DNA of 64,000 nt from Corynebacterium sp. 21KM1197 (GCF_033783015.1 NZ_CP123907.1:2232001-2296000), one strand, 5' to 3'; positions 1 to 10,385 are shown, numbered from the stretch's first letter. A program made the numbers and translations. The notes: generated from the letters alone by a model not told the origin.

Positions 1-45
1 GGTTTCCCTGCGGCTCTCCTTAATACCCTGTAACGCGGTGCCCCA

Positions 46-1086
46 TTAGGCCCCCAGCGCCTGCAAAATGCGCTCGCGGTTCTGCGCCATCACGTCATTC
101 CACAGCGGCCAGTTATGCAGACCCAGCGGCGGGTACACCTCCGTGTCCACGGCCCCCTCCAGGCGCGCCTTGCCGCTCCACATCTGCGTGGACAGGCGGG
201 ATACCTGCTCCAGGCCGCCGCCCACCACCAGGCTCCACGGGTCCTTCAGATCGTCCTCGCGCGGCAGGCCGCTACCAGCCAGCACCAGAACATCGGAGTT
301 GCGCAGGCCACCCATGTTCATGAAGGGATCGTTCTCCACACGCTTGGGGCTCATCAGGGAGCCGTAGAGATTATTGATATTAAAGCCGCCCACGCCCAGG
401 AGCATGAGGCCCATCACCGAGTACGCGCCCGGTACCGTCAGGGTGAGGTAGCCGGACAGAGAGAGCACCTGCTTGAACTGATCCGGATGCTTGGCGGCCA
501 GGTTCATCGCACCGGTGGCGCCCATGGACACGCCCGCCACGGAATTGTTATTGCGCGCCACACCAAAGTTCGCCTCCAGGTAAGCGGGCAGTTCCTGGGT
601 GAGGAAGGTCTCGTAGCGGTAATCCGGGTTAATCATCGGGGCCGCCGGAACCGGCAGCACGCTGGCCGGGGCCTCCCAGTCCGCATAGAAGGAGCCGCGC
701 CCGCCCGTGGGCATGACCAGGGTGACGTTATCGTTTTCAAAGAGCTTGTACACGTTGGAGTCCCGCACCCAGCTGTTCGGGTCCTCCACGGTCAGGCCGC
801 CGAGCAGGTACAGGCCGCCGTTGCCGCCCCGGGAGGCCGGACGGATCTGCACCGGAATGTGCTGGTTCATGGAGGGGGACCACACATCGCAGCGCTGAAT
901 CCAGTACAGAGCGGGGTCCCATTCGCAAGTCTCGGTGGAATCGGGACGCAACCAGTCCCGGTTATCGGCGTGGGCTCGGGTCTGGGGCCCGGCCACCATC
1001 ATTCCCACGGCGGCAATCACGGCCACCAGCACGGCGGCCATCACCTTTTCCATCCGGGGCCTGATCCCGGCGTGTGCACTGCGCAT
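46..1086 (-). CDS. Secreted mycolyltransferase (antigen 85 / Cmt type)
   Basis: A 346-residue exported enzyme of the antigen 85 family, which moves mycolic acyl groups between trehalose monomycolate molecules or onto arabinogalactan in the cell envelope. An N-terminal hydrophobic segment (about residues 14-35) ending near AHA looks like a signal peptide. The fold markers are visible: FYADW near residue 134, the nucleophile elbow GVSMGATG near residue 185, and a C-terminal GLHNWPLWN that should carry the catalytic His. The ATG is preceded by GAGGAAG. It is the distal member of a tandem with the next mycolyltransferase. Which acyl acceptor it uses cannot be told from sequence. Confidence 0.93.
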   Translation of the reverse strand: MRSAHAGIRPRMEKVMAAVLVAVIAAVGMMVAGPQTRAHADNRDWLRPDSTETCEWDPALYWIQRCDVWSPSMNQHIPVQIRPASRGGNGGLYLLGGLTVEDPNSWVRDSNVYKLFENDNVTLVMPTGGRGSFYADWEAPASVLPVPAAPMINPDYRYETFLTQELPAYLEANFGVARNNNSVAGVSMGATGAMNLAAKHPDQFKQVLSLSGYLTLTVPGAYSVMGLMLLGVGGFNINNLYGSLMSPKRVENDPFMNMGGLRNSDVLVLAGSGLPREDDLKDPWSLVVGGGLEQVSRLSTQMWSGKARLEGAVDTEVYPPLGLHNWPLWNDVMAQNRERILQALGA

Positions 1087-1260
1087 TTTGCTTCCTCACG
1101 TCTTTTTATTTATTCGCAGCCATGCGGCCGCACATGGCCGCACATGCCCCAGCCCGGATCGAGGCACCAGGCATGGTCACTGCCATACTTCTTACCACAA
1201 TATTAACAGCAATCACATAAGCCACATGGATAACATTTTGATCCTAACCGACCTACACAC

Positions 1261-1287
1261 AACGCCGGGCGCGCCACGCCCGGCGTT
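1261..1287. terminator. Hairpin between the two mycolyltransferase genes
   Basis: A perfect 11-bp inverted repeat, AACGCCGGGCG with a 5-base loop, lies just past the stop of the upstream minus-strand mycolyltransferase gene. No clear U-tract follows on the minus strand, so termination may be partial. The two mycolyltransferase genes are probably separate transcripts. Confidence 0.55.
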
Positions 1288-1318
1288 GCCATTCTTTCTA
1301 GGCCAAAGCCCACGGACT

Positions 1319-2338
1319 CTACGCCGCGCCCATGACCTCCAGCACGCGCGGGCGCACGTGGTTATTGAGCTGATCCACCCACAGGTTCCAGTTGTGCAGA
1401 CCCACCGCGGGGTAATTCTCGGTGACATTGATGCCCGTCACTCGCGCCTTGCTCGTCCACATCTGACTGGAGGCACGGGAAAGCGTTTCCAACGGGGAGC
1501 CCGCCGCGATGTCCTGCGGCGGGAGTTGGTAATCCACCGGAGCCGCTAATCCCGAGGCCGCCGAGACGTACACGTCCGTGCCCCGCAGACCCTCCATGTT
1601 GAAGAAGGGATCGTTGGCAAAACGTCGGGGGCTGATCACCGAACCGTACATGTCATTGATATTCAGCCCCACCTGCATCATCGCCACGCGCATGAGGCTC
1701 TGTGCGCCGGGCAGGGTGTTGGTGAGGTAACCAGACAGGGAGAACACCTGGCGGAACTGGTTGGGGTGATTGGCCGCCAGAGTCATGGCCCCGGTGGCCC
1801 CCATCGAGATACCCAGAACGGAGTTATTGGAGGGGGATACCCCAAAGTGCTGTTGCAGGTACGGAGGGAGTTCCTGGGAAAGGAAGGTCTCCCACTGGTA
1901 ATTCACGGGATCATTGGCATCGTACTGAGCCGGGGCGTTCCAGTCCGCGTAGAAAGAACCGGGGCCGCCCACCGGCATCACCAGGGTGACGTTGTCATTC
2001 TCAAATACCGCCGGGGCGTTGGGCACGCCCATCCAGCCGTTGGTTTCCTCGGTGGCACGCAGGCCGTCCAGGAAGTACAGGCCAGCGTTACCGCCGCGCC
2101 CGGCGGGCTGAATCTGCACCGCGATGTTGCGCCCCATCGAGGGCGACCACACATCGCAGCGCTGCACCCAGTAGCCGTGGGGATCCCACTCACAGGTGCC
2201 GGTGGCGTCGGGACGCAGACCATCGCGGTTGGCGGCATGAGCCTGCTCCGCCCCCACGGTCATCACGCCCAGGGCGGTCAGCATGGCGGCCACCACGGCC
2301 ATCACGGCGCGCGGTGCAAAGCGCAAGCCAGACTTCAT
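1319..2338 (-). CDS. Second secreted mycolyltransferase (antigen 85 / Cmt type)
   Basis: A paralogue of the neighbouring mycolyltransferase, about 339 residues, sharing its plan: signal peptide ending near QAHA, a CEWDP.GYW.QRCDVWSPSM block, FYADW, nucleophile elbow LGISMGATGAM and C-terminal GLHNWNLW. The start at this ATG is preferred because GAGAGG lies 7 bases upstream; an in-frame ATG two codons earlier is also possible. It follows the UbiA/GlfT2 genes on the same strand with a gap of about 130 bases, a placement consistent with a cell-wall locus. Tandem duplication followed by divergence is the simplest history. Confidence 0.93.
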   Translation of the reverse strand: MKSGLRFAPRAVMAVVAAMLTALGVMTVGAEQAHAANRDGLRPDATGTCEWDPHGYWVQRCDVWSPSMGRNIAVQIQPAGRGGNAGLYFLDGLRATEETNGWMGVPNAPAVFENDNVTLVMPVGGPGSFYADWNAPAQYDANDPVNYQWETFLSQELPPYLQQHFGVSPSNNSVLGISMGATGAMTLAANHPNQFRQVFSLSGYLTNTLPGAQSLMRVAMMQVGLNINDMYGSVISPRRFANDPFFNMEGLRGTDVYVSAASGLAAPVDYQLPPQDIAAGSPLETLSRASSQMWTSKARVTGINVTENYPAVGLHNWNLWVDQLNNHVRPRVLEVMGAA

Positions 2339-2468
2339 GGACATACCTCTCTCACGTCAAAGTTCCCCAGCGGGTTCATTCTTTTACTCTCATCATCCAT
2401 CATCACAGAACCGTTACACACCGGGAAACAACCGAGGCCACAGCGCTTTATGCGGCTCTTATCACGGG

Positions 2469-3452
2469 CTATACCAGCGCGGGCATGACGTACACCGCCA
2501 GCACGATGCACAGGATCCACAGCCCCGCCAGGGCCTGCAATACGCGATCGGAAAGCGCCAGCTCGTCCGGGGCACCGCCATCGCCGCGATCCACGTCGGC
2601 AGCATAGCGCAGAACCGCAATGGTGAAGGGCACCATGGAAACCTGGTACCACACGCCGGAGGAAGCGTCCACGGTATTGGACATGTCAAAGCCCCACAGC
2701 GCATAACTCATCACCACGGCGGTGGCCGCCAGCGTCCACACAAAGCGCAGGTAGGTGGGGGTATAACCGCGCAGCGACTTGCGGATCTTCGCCCCCGTGC
2801 GCTCCGCGAGCAGCAGCTCGGAATAGCGCTTACCCGCCGCCATAAACAGGGAGCCAAAGGCCGCCACCAGCAGGAACCACTGCGAGAGGTCGATCCCGGC
2901 CGCCACACCACCGGCCATCGCGCGGAGCATGAACCCGGAGGACACCAGCGCAATATCAATCACCGGCTGGTGCTTCCACCCAAAGCAGTAGCCCAATTGC
3001 AGGGCAATGTACACCGCCGCCACGATCGCTAAGCCGTAGCCGGAGGAGGCCAACAGGGAAATACCCAGTGACCCCAGGATCAACACCACGGCCATCGCAT
3101 AGGCCATGCCCACCGGCAGCACCCCGGCGGCAATCGGCCGGAAGCGCTTGGTGGGGTGCTGGCGATCCGCTTCCACATCGCGGGCGTCGTTGATCAGGTA
3201 GATGGAGGAGGCCGCGAGGCAAAAGACCACAAAGGCCAGGGCGACGTCGATAAGCGTGCGCTGATTGAGCAGCGCGTCCGCACCGGCGGCGGCGGGGGCC
3301 GCCACCACCAGCACGTTTTTCACCCACTGCTTGGGGCGCAGCGCCTTGATCATGCCGTCGATCAGGTTCTTTGGCGGCTTGCGCTTCTTCGTGTCGTCGA
3401 TGCCCTCGGTGTGCGGTTCCGAGCTAAAAATGCCCGTCGTCTGCTCCGTCAC
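2469..3452 (-). CDS. ubiA: Decaprenyl-phosphate phosphoribosyltransferase (UbiA family)
   Basis: Integral membrane prenyltransferase-type enzyme of about 327 residues. It matches the DPPR synthase (Rv3806c) family that transfers phosphoribose to decaprenyl phosphate, the first committed step to the arabinose donor DPA. The first Asp-rich motif is complete as NDARDVEAD around residue 88, followed by HPTKRFRPIAAG. A second motif, near DIALVSSGFMLR, follows. Several hydrophobic segments span the rest. It starts with GTG 3 bases after the PAP2 phosphatase stop, so the two are translated together. Order GlfT2, PAP2, UbiA is the same as Rv3808c-Rv3806c. Confidence 0.93.
   Translation of the reverse strand: MTEQTTGIFSSEPHTEGIDDTKKRKPPKNLIDGMIKALRPKQWVKNVLVVAAPAAAGADALLNQRTLIDVALAFVVFCLAASSIYLINDARDVEADRQHPTKRFRPIAAGVLPVGMAYAMAVVLILGSLGISLLASSGYGLAIVAAVYIALQLGYCFGWKHQPVIDIALVSSGFMLRAMAGGVAAGIDLSQWFLLVAAFGSLFMAAGKRYSELLLAERTGAKIRKSLRGYTPTYLRFVWTLAATAVVMSYALWGFDMSNTVDASSGVWYQVSMVPFTIAVLRYAADVDRGDGGAPDELALSDRVLQALAGLWILCIVLAVYVMPALV
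3245..3255 (-). repeat. GCTTATCGACG motif
   Basis: Exact copy on the minus strand inside ubiA, read as LIDV. Confidence 0.6.
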
Positions 3453-3455
3453 GCG

Positions 3456-3965
3456 CTATGCCTTTCCCTTTTCCCTCATCATGGCTTTGCCTATCACCGC
3501 GCCCAGCGCGGTACCCGCCACCACATCAGTGGGGTAATGAACTCCCAGCACCATACGCGAGGCCATCATCACCGGCACAATGGCCAGGGGCGCGCGGCTT
3601 CCCGTCAGTTCCGCCACCGCCACCGCCGTGGCCGCCGTGGACGTGGCATGCGAGGAGGGAAAGCTCAGCTTGGAGGGGGTGGACACGCCCACCCGAATCC
3701 GGGGATCGTGCGGACGCTTGCGGCGCACCACCCGCTTAATGGCTATCGACGCCGCATGGCTCGCCACCGCCGCCGCCCCCACCCGCAGCCACTCGCGGCG
3801 TCGCGGCGCGTCCACGCCCGCCCCCGCCGCAGCAATGCCCATCCAGCCCAGGGCGTGCTCGCCAAAGGCGCTCAGGCCCCGCGCAGCGGGAAGCACGCCG
3901 GGGCGATCGGCGGCGACCTTTTGCACCGCCACCAGAATGTCCGCCTCAGAAAAACCCTTATGCAC
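3456..3965 (-). CDS. PAP2-family phosphatase, probable DPPR phosphatase
   Basis: A 169-residue membrane protein with the three phosphatidic acid phosphatase motifs: KRVVRRKRP near residue 78, PSSHATS near residue 104 and SRMVLGVHYPTDV near residue 136. The position between glfT2 and ubiA equals Rv3807c, thought to remove the 5-phosphate from decaprenylphosphoryl-5-phosphoribose. It begins with GTG overlapping the last bases of glfT2 and ends 3 bases before ubiA, an operon arrangement. Function is inferred from family and context. Confidence 0.9.
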   Translation of the reverse strand: MHKGFSEADILVAVQKVAADRPGVLPAARGLSAFGEHALGWMGIAAAGAGVDAPRRREWLRVGAAAVASHAASIAIKRVVRRKRPHDPRIRVGVSTPSKLSFPSSHATSTAATAVAVAELTGSRAPLAIVPVMMASRMVLGVHYPTDVVAGTALGAVIGKAMMREKGKA

Positions 3966-5934
3966 CGAAGATCTCCCCCCACTCCTTGCGGCTGGTCAGC
4001 CGGGGCATGGCCGCGCGGTATTCCCCGCGCAGCCCCTCGAAGCGTGCGGCCAGTTCCTTGTGCAAGCGCAGCGTCTCTTGCAGCAGCGCCTTGGCCTGCT
4101 CCCGGTCGCGCTTGCGGAAGGTCACGCCCTTGCCGTCCGCGGTGGTCACCGTCGCGCTATCCAGGCGGGACAAAGAGAACCACCGCGCCTCGTGCTTGCT
4201 GAGGTGTGCCTGCGGCACCTCGTGGTGCTGTTCCTGCGCCGGGCGCGCGGAATGAACCAGGCTCTTGGCCAGCCACCGCAACTTCTTCACCGGGGCGAGC
4301 CTGCCGCCGATGTCATGAATGGGCACCCCGCCGGGCAAGCCGGAGGGGCTGGGTAGCGACGCCGCCGAGGGCACCACCTGCGCGTCCGGGTATTGCTTGC
4401 GCAGGGCGTTGATCCGGGGCAGGGAACTCTCCAGGATCTCAAAGAGGTGATCCGGCCCGGCCAGGAAGTCCTTGAGAGCCTCGATCTGAATGGCCATCGT
4501 GGAATACTCCAGGCACATCGCGTGCTTAAAGGTGGACTTGCGCAGGGACTTGATAATGCCCTTGACGTCACCCCGGTGGTACATGGCCGCCACGATCAAG
4601 CGATTGCGCAGGTGGAAATACGCCTGCCAATCAATCGCGTCATCCTTATCCGCCCAGGACATGTGCCAAATAGCCACGCCCGGCCAGGTGGCCGTGGGGA
4701 AACCGGCGTCCTTGGCGCGCAGGGAGTACTCCGTATCGTCCCACTTGATAAACAACGGCAGCGGCAGGCCCATCTGCTCCGCCACTACCGTGGGGAACAG
4801 GCACATCCACCAGCCGTTATAGTCCACGTCGATGCGGCGGTGAATATCACGGGAGGTCACGGTGCCCAGGGGATCGCCGTGCTTGCCCAGGTCATTCATG
4901 GGGTGCTGGGAGAAGTCGTGGTCATAGTGCACGTTCGGGGCGGGCGACCACATGAAGTCCGCGTGGTTCACCACCTCGCCCATCGTGCGCAGCTCGGAGC
5001 GCTGCAAGAGGTTAAGCATCTGCCCGCCCACAAAGATCGGCTGGCGGGCGTACCGGGCCACCTGCACCGCGCGCAGGATCGCGTCCGGCTCGATGGCGAT
5101 GTCATCGTCCATGTAGAGGATATAAGGAGTAGACGGGGTATTCTCCCCCAGCGCCTCATACATAATGCGGGAATACCCGCCCGAGCCACCCAGGTTGCCC
5201 TGGCGGAACTCAAAAAAGCGCTCCCCAAAGTGCTCGGTCACGGCCGCATAACCGGGCTCATCCGCCGGGTGCTGGGTGCCCTGATCCGGCATGAGCACCG
5301 CGTTGATAACCGCGTCCACCTCCGGGTCCGAGGCCAGGGCCTCCAAGGCCGCCACCGCGTCCTTGGGGCGATTAAAGGTGGGAATACCCACCGTCACGGA
5401 CTTCTCAAAGGGCCCCACCTGGGTACCGTCCGGCATGGTCTGCGGGCCGGGGGCCTGCGAGGCGAACCAGCCGCCACCGGTAAGCGTCACCGGGGACTCC
5501 GCCGTCACGTCAAACCAGTACCAGCCGCCGTCCTCGAAGGGGGCCAGGGAAAGCTCGAACTCGGCGGCGTCGCCAGTGACCTCGGCGGAATCCACCGCGA
5601 TGCGTCCCCCATCGAAGCGGGAGCGGTACACATCAATGCGGGCGGAACCCTGTACCTCCACGCGCAGCACCACGGAGTCCAGCTGCGACCACCGCCGCCA
5701 ATAACTCGCGGGGAAGGCATTGAAGTACGTCTCAAAGCTCACCTCCGCGCCCGCCGGAATGTTCACGCTGAGGCGATCCGGGCAGGTGATCCGCTCCTGG
5801 GTCTGGTGCGTTTCCATGTAATACAGGCTGCGCACGTCCGCAGGCTCGCCCCGCTTGGGCATGAGCAGGCGCTGGAGTTGTTCCACCGCCTTGACTGTGG
5901 GGGTCTCCGCTGTGGTCGTAGAGGTCTTGCTCAC
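3958..5934 (-). CDS. glfT2: Galactofuranosyltransferase GlfT2
   Basis: Polymerising galactofuranosyltransferase, 658 residues, that builds the galactan chain of arabinogalactan from UDP-galactofuranose. Residues about 55-165 form the N-terminal beta-barrel domain; the GT-A domain starts near TVGIPTFNRP, carries the metal-binding MDDDIAI motif near residue 275, and has the WWMCLFP and W.DTEYSLR blocks further on. The C-terminal helical region is present, so the protein appears full length. It is the first gene of the glfT2-PAP2-ubiA operon. Its usual partner glf lies about 1.3 kb away, separated by two small genes. Confidence 0.95.
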   Translation of the reverse strand: MSKTSTTTAETPTVKAVEQLQRLLMPKRGEPADVRSLYYMETHQTQERITCPDRLSVNIPAGAEVSFETYFNAFPASYWRRWSQLDSVVLRVEVQGSARIDVYRSRFDGGRIAVDSAEVTGDAAEFELSLAPFEDGGWYWFDVTAESPVTLTGGGWFASQAPGPQTMPDGTQVGPFEKSVTVGIPTFNRPKDAVAALEALASDPEVDAVINAVLMPDQGTQHPADEPGYAAVTEHFGERFFEFRQGNLGGSGGYSRIMYEALGENTPSTPYILYMDDDIAIEPDAILRAVQVARYARQPIFVGGQMLNLLQRSELRTMGEVVNHADFMWSPAPNVHYDHDFSQHPMNDLGKHGDPLGTVTSRDIHRRIDVDYNGWWMCLFPTVVAEQMGLPLPLFIKWDDTEYSLRAKDAGFPTATWPGVAIWHMSWADKDDAIDWQAYFHLRNRLIVAAMYHRGDVKGIIKSLRKSTFKHAMCLEYSTMAIQIEALKDFLAGPDHLFEILESSLPRINALRKQYPDAQVVPSAASLPSPSGLPGGVPIHDIGGRLAPVKKLRWLAKSLVHSARPAQEQHHEVPQAHLSKHEARWFSLSRLDSATVTTADGKGVTFRKRDREQAKALLQETLRLHKELAARFEGLRGEYRAAMPRLTSRKEWGEIFGA

Positions 5935-6058
5935 GATGTTGATGCTCGCCTTCCCTTTAAGGACGTTCTTTCCTCCGCTATTATCGCCCCTCCAGACTAA
6001 TTGGTTACCGCGCCCGGCGCGCTAACCCATACTCCCCCGACGCAGCCACGACGCAGCA

Positions 6059-6097
6059 ACGGCCCCAACCCTGCTGGTGAGAGCGGGGCGGGGCCGT
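6059..6097 (-). terminator. GC-rich hairpin after the small three-helix protein gene
   Basis: ACGGCCCC and GGGGCCGT form an 8-bp stem around a long loop containing further GC pairs, between the stop of the small gene upstream and the glfT2 promoter region. A weak U-rich stretch is absent, so this is only a possible terminator. Confidence 0.35.
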
Positions 6098-6130
6098 GGC
6101 TGTATTTTCTGGGGCTTCCGAGAAGCCACT

Positions 6131-6349
6131 TTAGGCTGCGAGGGAACTCGTCATGCCGCCGTGCAGGCGGTGCTCCAACTCCTCCACTGCCTCGCGCTCG
6201 ATCAGCACAGTGCGGAAGAGGGCGGGGCTGGACTCCCAGCGGCGGGCCACGCCATCGAGGACGGCGTCAATCAGGCCAATGGAGAGGTCAGCGCCAAATC
6301 GGGCGTGAAGGTCCATCCGCACGCTCCAGAGGCGATCAATCTTGGTCAT
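6131..6349 (-). CDS. Small protein with three-helix-bundle (DUF3562-like) pattern
   Basis: A protein of about 72 residues, all helical by composition. The segment IDAVLDGVARRWESSP followed by RTVLIEREAVEEL resembles the three-helix-bundle dimerisation domain found in short actinobacterial proteins; this assignment is by pattern only. The chosen ATG (MTKIDRL) has AGGAAAGG 12 bases upstream; an overlapping GTG three codons earlier is closer to that site. A longer in-frame reading to 6439 would run through the operator-like repeats and is less likely. It is divergent from the HTH regulator gene and shares a repeat with it. Confidence 0.6.
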   Translation of the reverse strand: MTKIDRLWSVRMDLHARFGADLSIGLIDAVLDGVARRWESSPALFRTVLIEREAVEELEHRLHGGMTSSLAA

Positions 6350-6395
6350 GGTGCTCACGATCCTTTCCTTCAGGTTCACGTCGGAGACTTCGTTT

Positions 6396-6415
6396 GTTAA
6401 CTGATTGTTAACCTT
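6396..6415. promoter_or_regulatory. Tandem TTGTTAAC sites, candidate operator
   Basis: Two copies of TTGTTAAC start 11 bases apart, so they lie on the same helical face. The second copy is part of GATTGTTAACCTT, whose exact reverse complement recurs at 6668-6680 before the HTH gene. The pair lies just upstream of the minus-strand small gene. Confidence 0.5.
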
Positions 6416-6439
6416 AGCGTCACCAAGCGAACAACGCAA

Positions 6440-6667
6440 GGCATTTCAAATGATGGGAGGTTCAAACGGTTTTTTCCGCCCAGGAGAGTGGGGGTTGTGA
6501 CGCAGTGCAATCTGCAAATGTGCAGGTGAGCGCGGATAATCGTTACAGAGTCCGGAAAGATAGAGATTTATGTCACAGCCTGACCCCATCGACAACGCAG
6601 GCACCCAGAGCGGCAGCACCTCCCGACGAGACCGGCAAGGTCGACGTACCGGCCGCTAAGTGAACGC
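6440..6667. other. Divergent intergenic region
   Basis: Non-coding stretch between the two divergent genes. It holds one short plus-strand open frame (6570-6659, 29 codons, ATG TCA CAG start, Arg-rich end) that has only a weak purine-rich upstream sequence. No similarity is recognised and it is not called as a gene. Confidence 0.3.
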
Positions 6668-6680
6668 AAGGTTAACAATC
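6668..6680. promoter_or_regulatory. Operator-like AAGGTTAACAATC site
   Basis: Exact inverted copy of the sequence at 6403-6415, centred on the palindrome GTTAAC. It lies about 80 bases upstream of the HTH gene start, a sensible place for autoregulation. Confidence 0.45.
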
Positions 6681-6761
6681 GGCGAACGCTGCCTTCCAGA
6701 TACAAGCGCAAAGCATTACTCTGACGATCATCCCAGTCCTTTAGCCCAGGGGAGACTCCAC

Positions 6762-7199
6762 ATGAGCATCACCGTCAATAAGCACACCGTTCTGCTGACC
6801 CCCGAGGAACAGCGCTCTGCGGCGCAGTACATCACCGCGCTGGGCAAAGACACCTCCGATCTCCGAACCCCCGAGGGAAAGAGCCTCCCCTCGGAAGTCA
6901 ACCACGTGATCGTTCGGGCGCTCCACGCCATCAAAGAGAGCGCCCCCATCTCTATCTCCACCTTGCCCGAAGAGGTCACCACCACTACCGCCGCCGCTAT
7001 GCTCGGTATCACCCGCCCCACGCTGATGAAGCACGTCCGCAACGGCAGAATCTCCGCGCACATGGTGGGGAGCCATCACAGGCTCTTCTCTAGCGATGTC
7101 CTGGTTTTCCGGGAGGAACTCAAGAAGGAAAAGCGCCGGGCCGTCTTTGCCCTCATGGATCTGGAAAACGAGTTAGCGGAGCAGAAACAACAAGGCTGA
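6762..7199 (+). CDS. Excisionase-type helix-turn-helix DNA-binding protein
   Basis: A 145-residue protein. An N-terminal helical region of about 60 residues is followed by TTTTAAAMLGITRPTLMKHVRNG and a short beta hairpin HMVGSHHRLFSS, the pattern of excisionase/MerR-like winged HTH domains often seen as antitoxin regulators with PIN toxins; no PIN gene is next to it. The ATG after AGGGGAG is preferred over an upstream GTG at 6660. The gene sits between glfT2 and glf, which are adjacent in mycobacteria, so it looks like an insertion. Its target may be the GTTAAC sites nearby. Confidence 0.7.
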   Translation: MSITVNKHTVLLTPEEQRSAAQYITALGKDTSDLRTPEGKSLPSEVNHVIVRALHAIKESAPISISTLPEEVTTTTAAAMLGITRPTLMKHVRNGRISAHMVGSHHRLFSSDVLVFREELKKEKRRAVFALMDLENELAEQKQQG

Positions 7200-7206
7200 A
7201 CGGAAC

Positions 7207-7250
7207 CAGGAAAGGCCCGCTAGCGCTTTTCGCCTAGCGAGCCCTTCCTG
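7207..7250. terminator. Bidirectional terminator between HTH gene and glf
   Basis: A long inverted repeat, CAGGAAAGGCCCGCTAG facing CTAGCGAGCCCTTCCTG, fills the gap between two convergent genes. It could end transcription from both sides. Confidence 0.65.
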
Positions 7251-7269
7251 CTCAAAGAATGAGGTTCCC

Positions 7270-8610
<1,341 letters not shown>

Positions 8611-8635
8611 CTACGATAATCAACATCTATCCCTC

Positions 8636-10384
8636 ATGGCACACCCCATGCACCGAGAACACGCCGAGGAGAACGCCACCGTGCAGCAACGCCGACACCT
8701 GATCGCGCCCCGACGCACCTCCACCCTCGCGGTGATCCTGAGCACCTCGCTCGTGGTCACCGCCGCGCTCGGGATCGGCACCGGCATCATCCCCACCGAC
8801 GTCACCGGGGCCGCGCCCGTGGCCGCCTCGGAATCCTCCGTCTCCTTTGCCGAGGGCACCAACGTGGTGGTCAATGACCCCGCCATCGCCACCCAGGGCG
8901 AGGGCGAGGCCGCCCGCACCGTCAAGGAGTTCAGCCGCGAGGAGCCATTCTCCATGTTCGCCCTGACCTGGAACGGCCAGCGCGACATCGCCGCCTTTGT
9001 GCGCGCCCAGGCCGCCGACGGCTCCTGGGGCCCCTGGTACAACGCCGAGCCCCTCGACGAGACCGCACCCACCGGAACCACCGGCACCGAACTGATCTAC
9101 GTGGAGCCCACCAACCGAGTGCAGGTCTCCGTGGCGGGCGTGGACGTGGTGGGGGCACCAGCTCCGGCGGAGGAGGCACCCGCGCCCGCGCCCGTTGAGG
9201 CCGCACCGGCCGAGGTTGCCCCGGTTGAGGTTGCCCCTGCCGAAACCCCGGCCCCCGAGGCGTCGGCAAGCGCCACCCCGGAACCCACCGGCGCGCCGCT
9301 GCCCACCAACTATGGCGACATCAAACCCGTGGCCGAGGTTGCCGACGCCGCCGACCTCCAGGCCGTGTTCATCGACGGCAACGCCCAGGGCGGCGGGATC
9401 GCGCTGGCTGCCGAGTCCGAGAGTTACGGCATGCCCGAGGTGGTCTCCCGCGCCGGTTGGGGAGCCGATGAATCCATCCGCTGCCAGGACGCCACCGTGG
9501 ACGATCAAGTTTCCGCCCTAACCATTCACCACACCGCCGGTTCCAATAACTATTCCCAGGCCCAGGCCCCCGGCGTGGTGCGCAGCATTTACCAGTACCA
9601 CGCCCAGACCCTCGGTTGGTGCGACATCGGATACAACGCCCTGGTGGATAAGTACGGCACCATCTACGAGGGCCGCTACGGCGGACTCAACCAGGCCGTG
9701 CAGGGCGCGCACGCGGGCGGCTTCAACCAGAACACCTGGGGCATTTCCATGATGGGCAACTACGAATCCATCACCCCGCCGCAGGAAACTCTCGACGCCG
9801 TGGGCCGCCTGGCCGGGTGGCGCGCCGCCCTGGCGGGATTCGACCCCACGGGGGAGGACCTGCATTACTCCGAGGGAACCTCCTTTACCAAGTACGCCTA
9901 CGGCACCGAGGTCACCCTGCCCAATATCTTCGCCCACCGCGACGTGGGCCTAACCACCTGCCCCGGCGACGCCGGATACGCCCAGATGGACACCATCCGG
10001 GCCATCGCCAAGGAAACCTATGACTCCCTGGCGGACGCGCTGGCCGAGACTGAAACGTCAGAGACCTCGGAGGTGGAAACTTCCGAGGTAGAGACGACGA
10101 GTGCGGTGCCCACCGACTCGGTGATCCCCTCCGAGACTGCGGCTGCAACCTCTGCCCCCGCGACTTCCTCCCCCGTGTTCTCGGAGCAGGCCGGTGTGGA
10201 TGCAGGTGCAATTGATGCCCCTGAAACCGCTGCGGCTGGCGCGGGTGCTATTGCCTCGGAGCCCACGGCCGCCCCCTCTGCTCCCGCCCAGGAATCCGGT
10301 GCCGGGGCTGGTATTGGGGCCGGAGTGGATGGGGTGACCGGGGCGACTCCGACGGAATATCAGGGGGCTACTGCGACGCAGTAG
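8636..10384 (+). CDS. Secreted PGRP/amidase_2-type peptidoglycan hydrolase
   Basis: A 582-residue exported protein, the positional equivalent of Rv3811. An N-terminal membrane segment (about 25-50, in TLAVILSTSLVVTAALGIG) is followed by a region with SWGPWYNAE, an Ala/Pro-rich linker (about 178-220), and a PGRP domain (about 265-460). Zinc-ligand positions are visible as IHHTAG and as His and Cys in FAHRDVGLTTCPGD; GWCDIGYN is also typical. The last 120 residues are Ser/Thr/Ala-rich and low in complexity. No LGFP repeats are seen. Ribosome binding is poor before this ATG; one at 8648 is an alternative. Probably remodels peptidoglycan near the arabinogalactan machinery. Confidence 0.88.
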   Translation: MAHPMHREHAEENATVQQRRHLIAPRRTSTLAVILSTSLVVTAALGIGTGIIPTDVTGAAPVAASESSVSFAEGTNVVVNDPAIATQGEGEAARTVKEFSREEPFSMFALTWNGQRDIAAFVRAQAADGSWGPWYNAEPLDETAPTGTTGTELIYVEPTNRVQVSVAGVDVVGAPAPAEEAPAPAPVEAAPAEVAPVEVAPAETPAPEASASATPEPTGAPLPTNYGDIKPVAEVADAADLQAVFIDGNAQGGGIALAAESESYGMPEVVSRAGWGADESIRCQDATVDDQVSALTIHHTAGSNNYSQAQAPGVVRSIYQYHAQTLGWCDIGYNALVDKYGTIYEGRYGGLNQAVQGAHAGGFNQNTWGISMMGNYESITPPQETLDAVGRLAGWRAALAGFDPTGEDLHYSEGTSFTKYAYGTEVTLPNIFAHRDVGLTTCPGDAGYAQMDTIRAIAKETYDSLADALAETETSETSEVETSEVETTSAVPTDSVIPSETAAATSAPATSSPVFSEQAGVDAGAIDAPETAAAGAGAIASEPTAAPSAPAQESGAGAGIGAGVDGVTGATPTEYQGATATQ

Positions 10385-10385
10385 A

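Noticed and set aside
115..1206. Long plus-strand open frame across the first mycolyltransferase
   Set aside because: It is the complement of a clear antigen 85-type gene; high GC content gives long antisense frames throughout the window.
4393..6000. 535-codon plus-strand open frame opposite glfT2
   Set aside because: Antisense shadow of glfT2 with His/Gly/Arg-rich low-plausibility composition.
6570..6659. 29-codon peptide gene upstream of the HTH regulator
   Set aside because: Weak ribosome-binding site and no similarity; noted only as an open frame.
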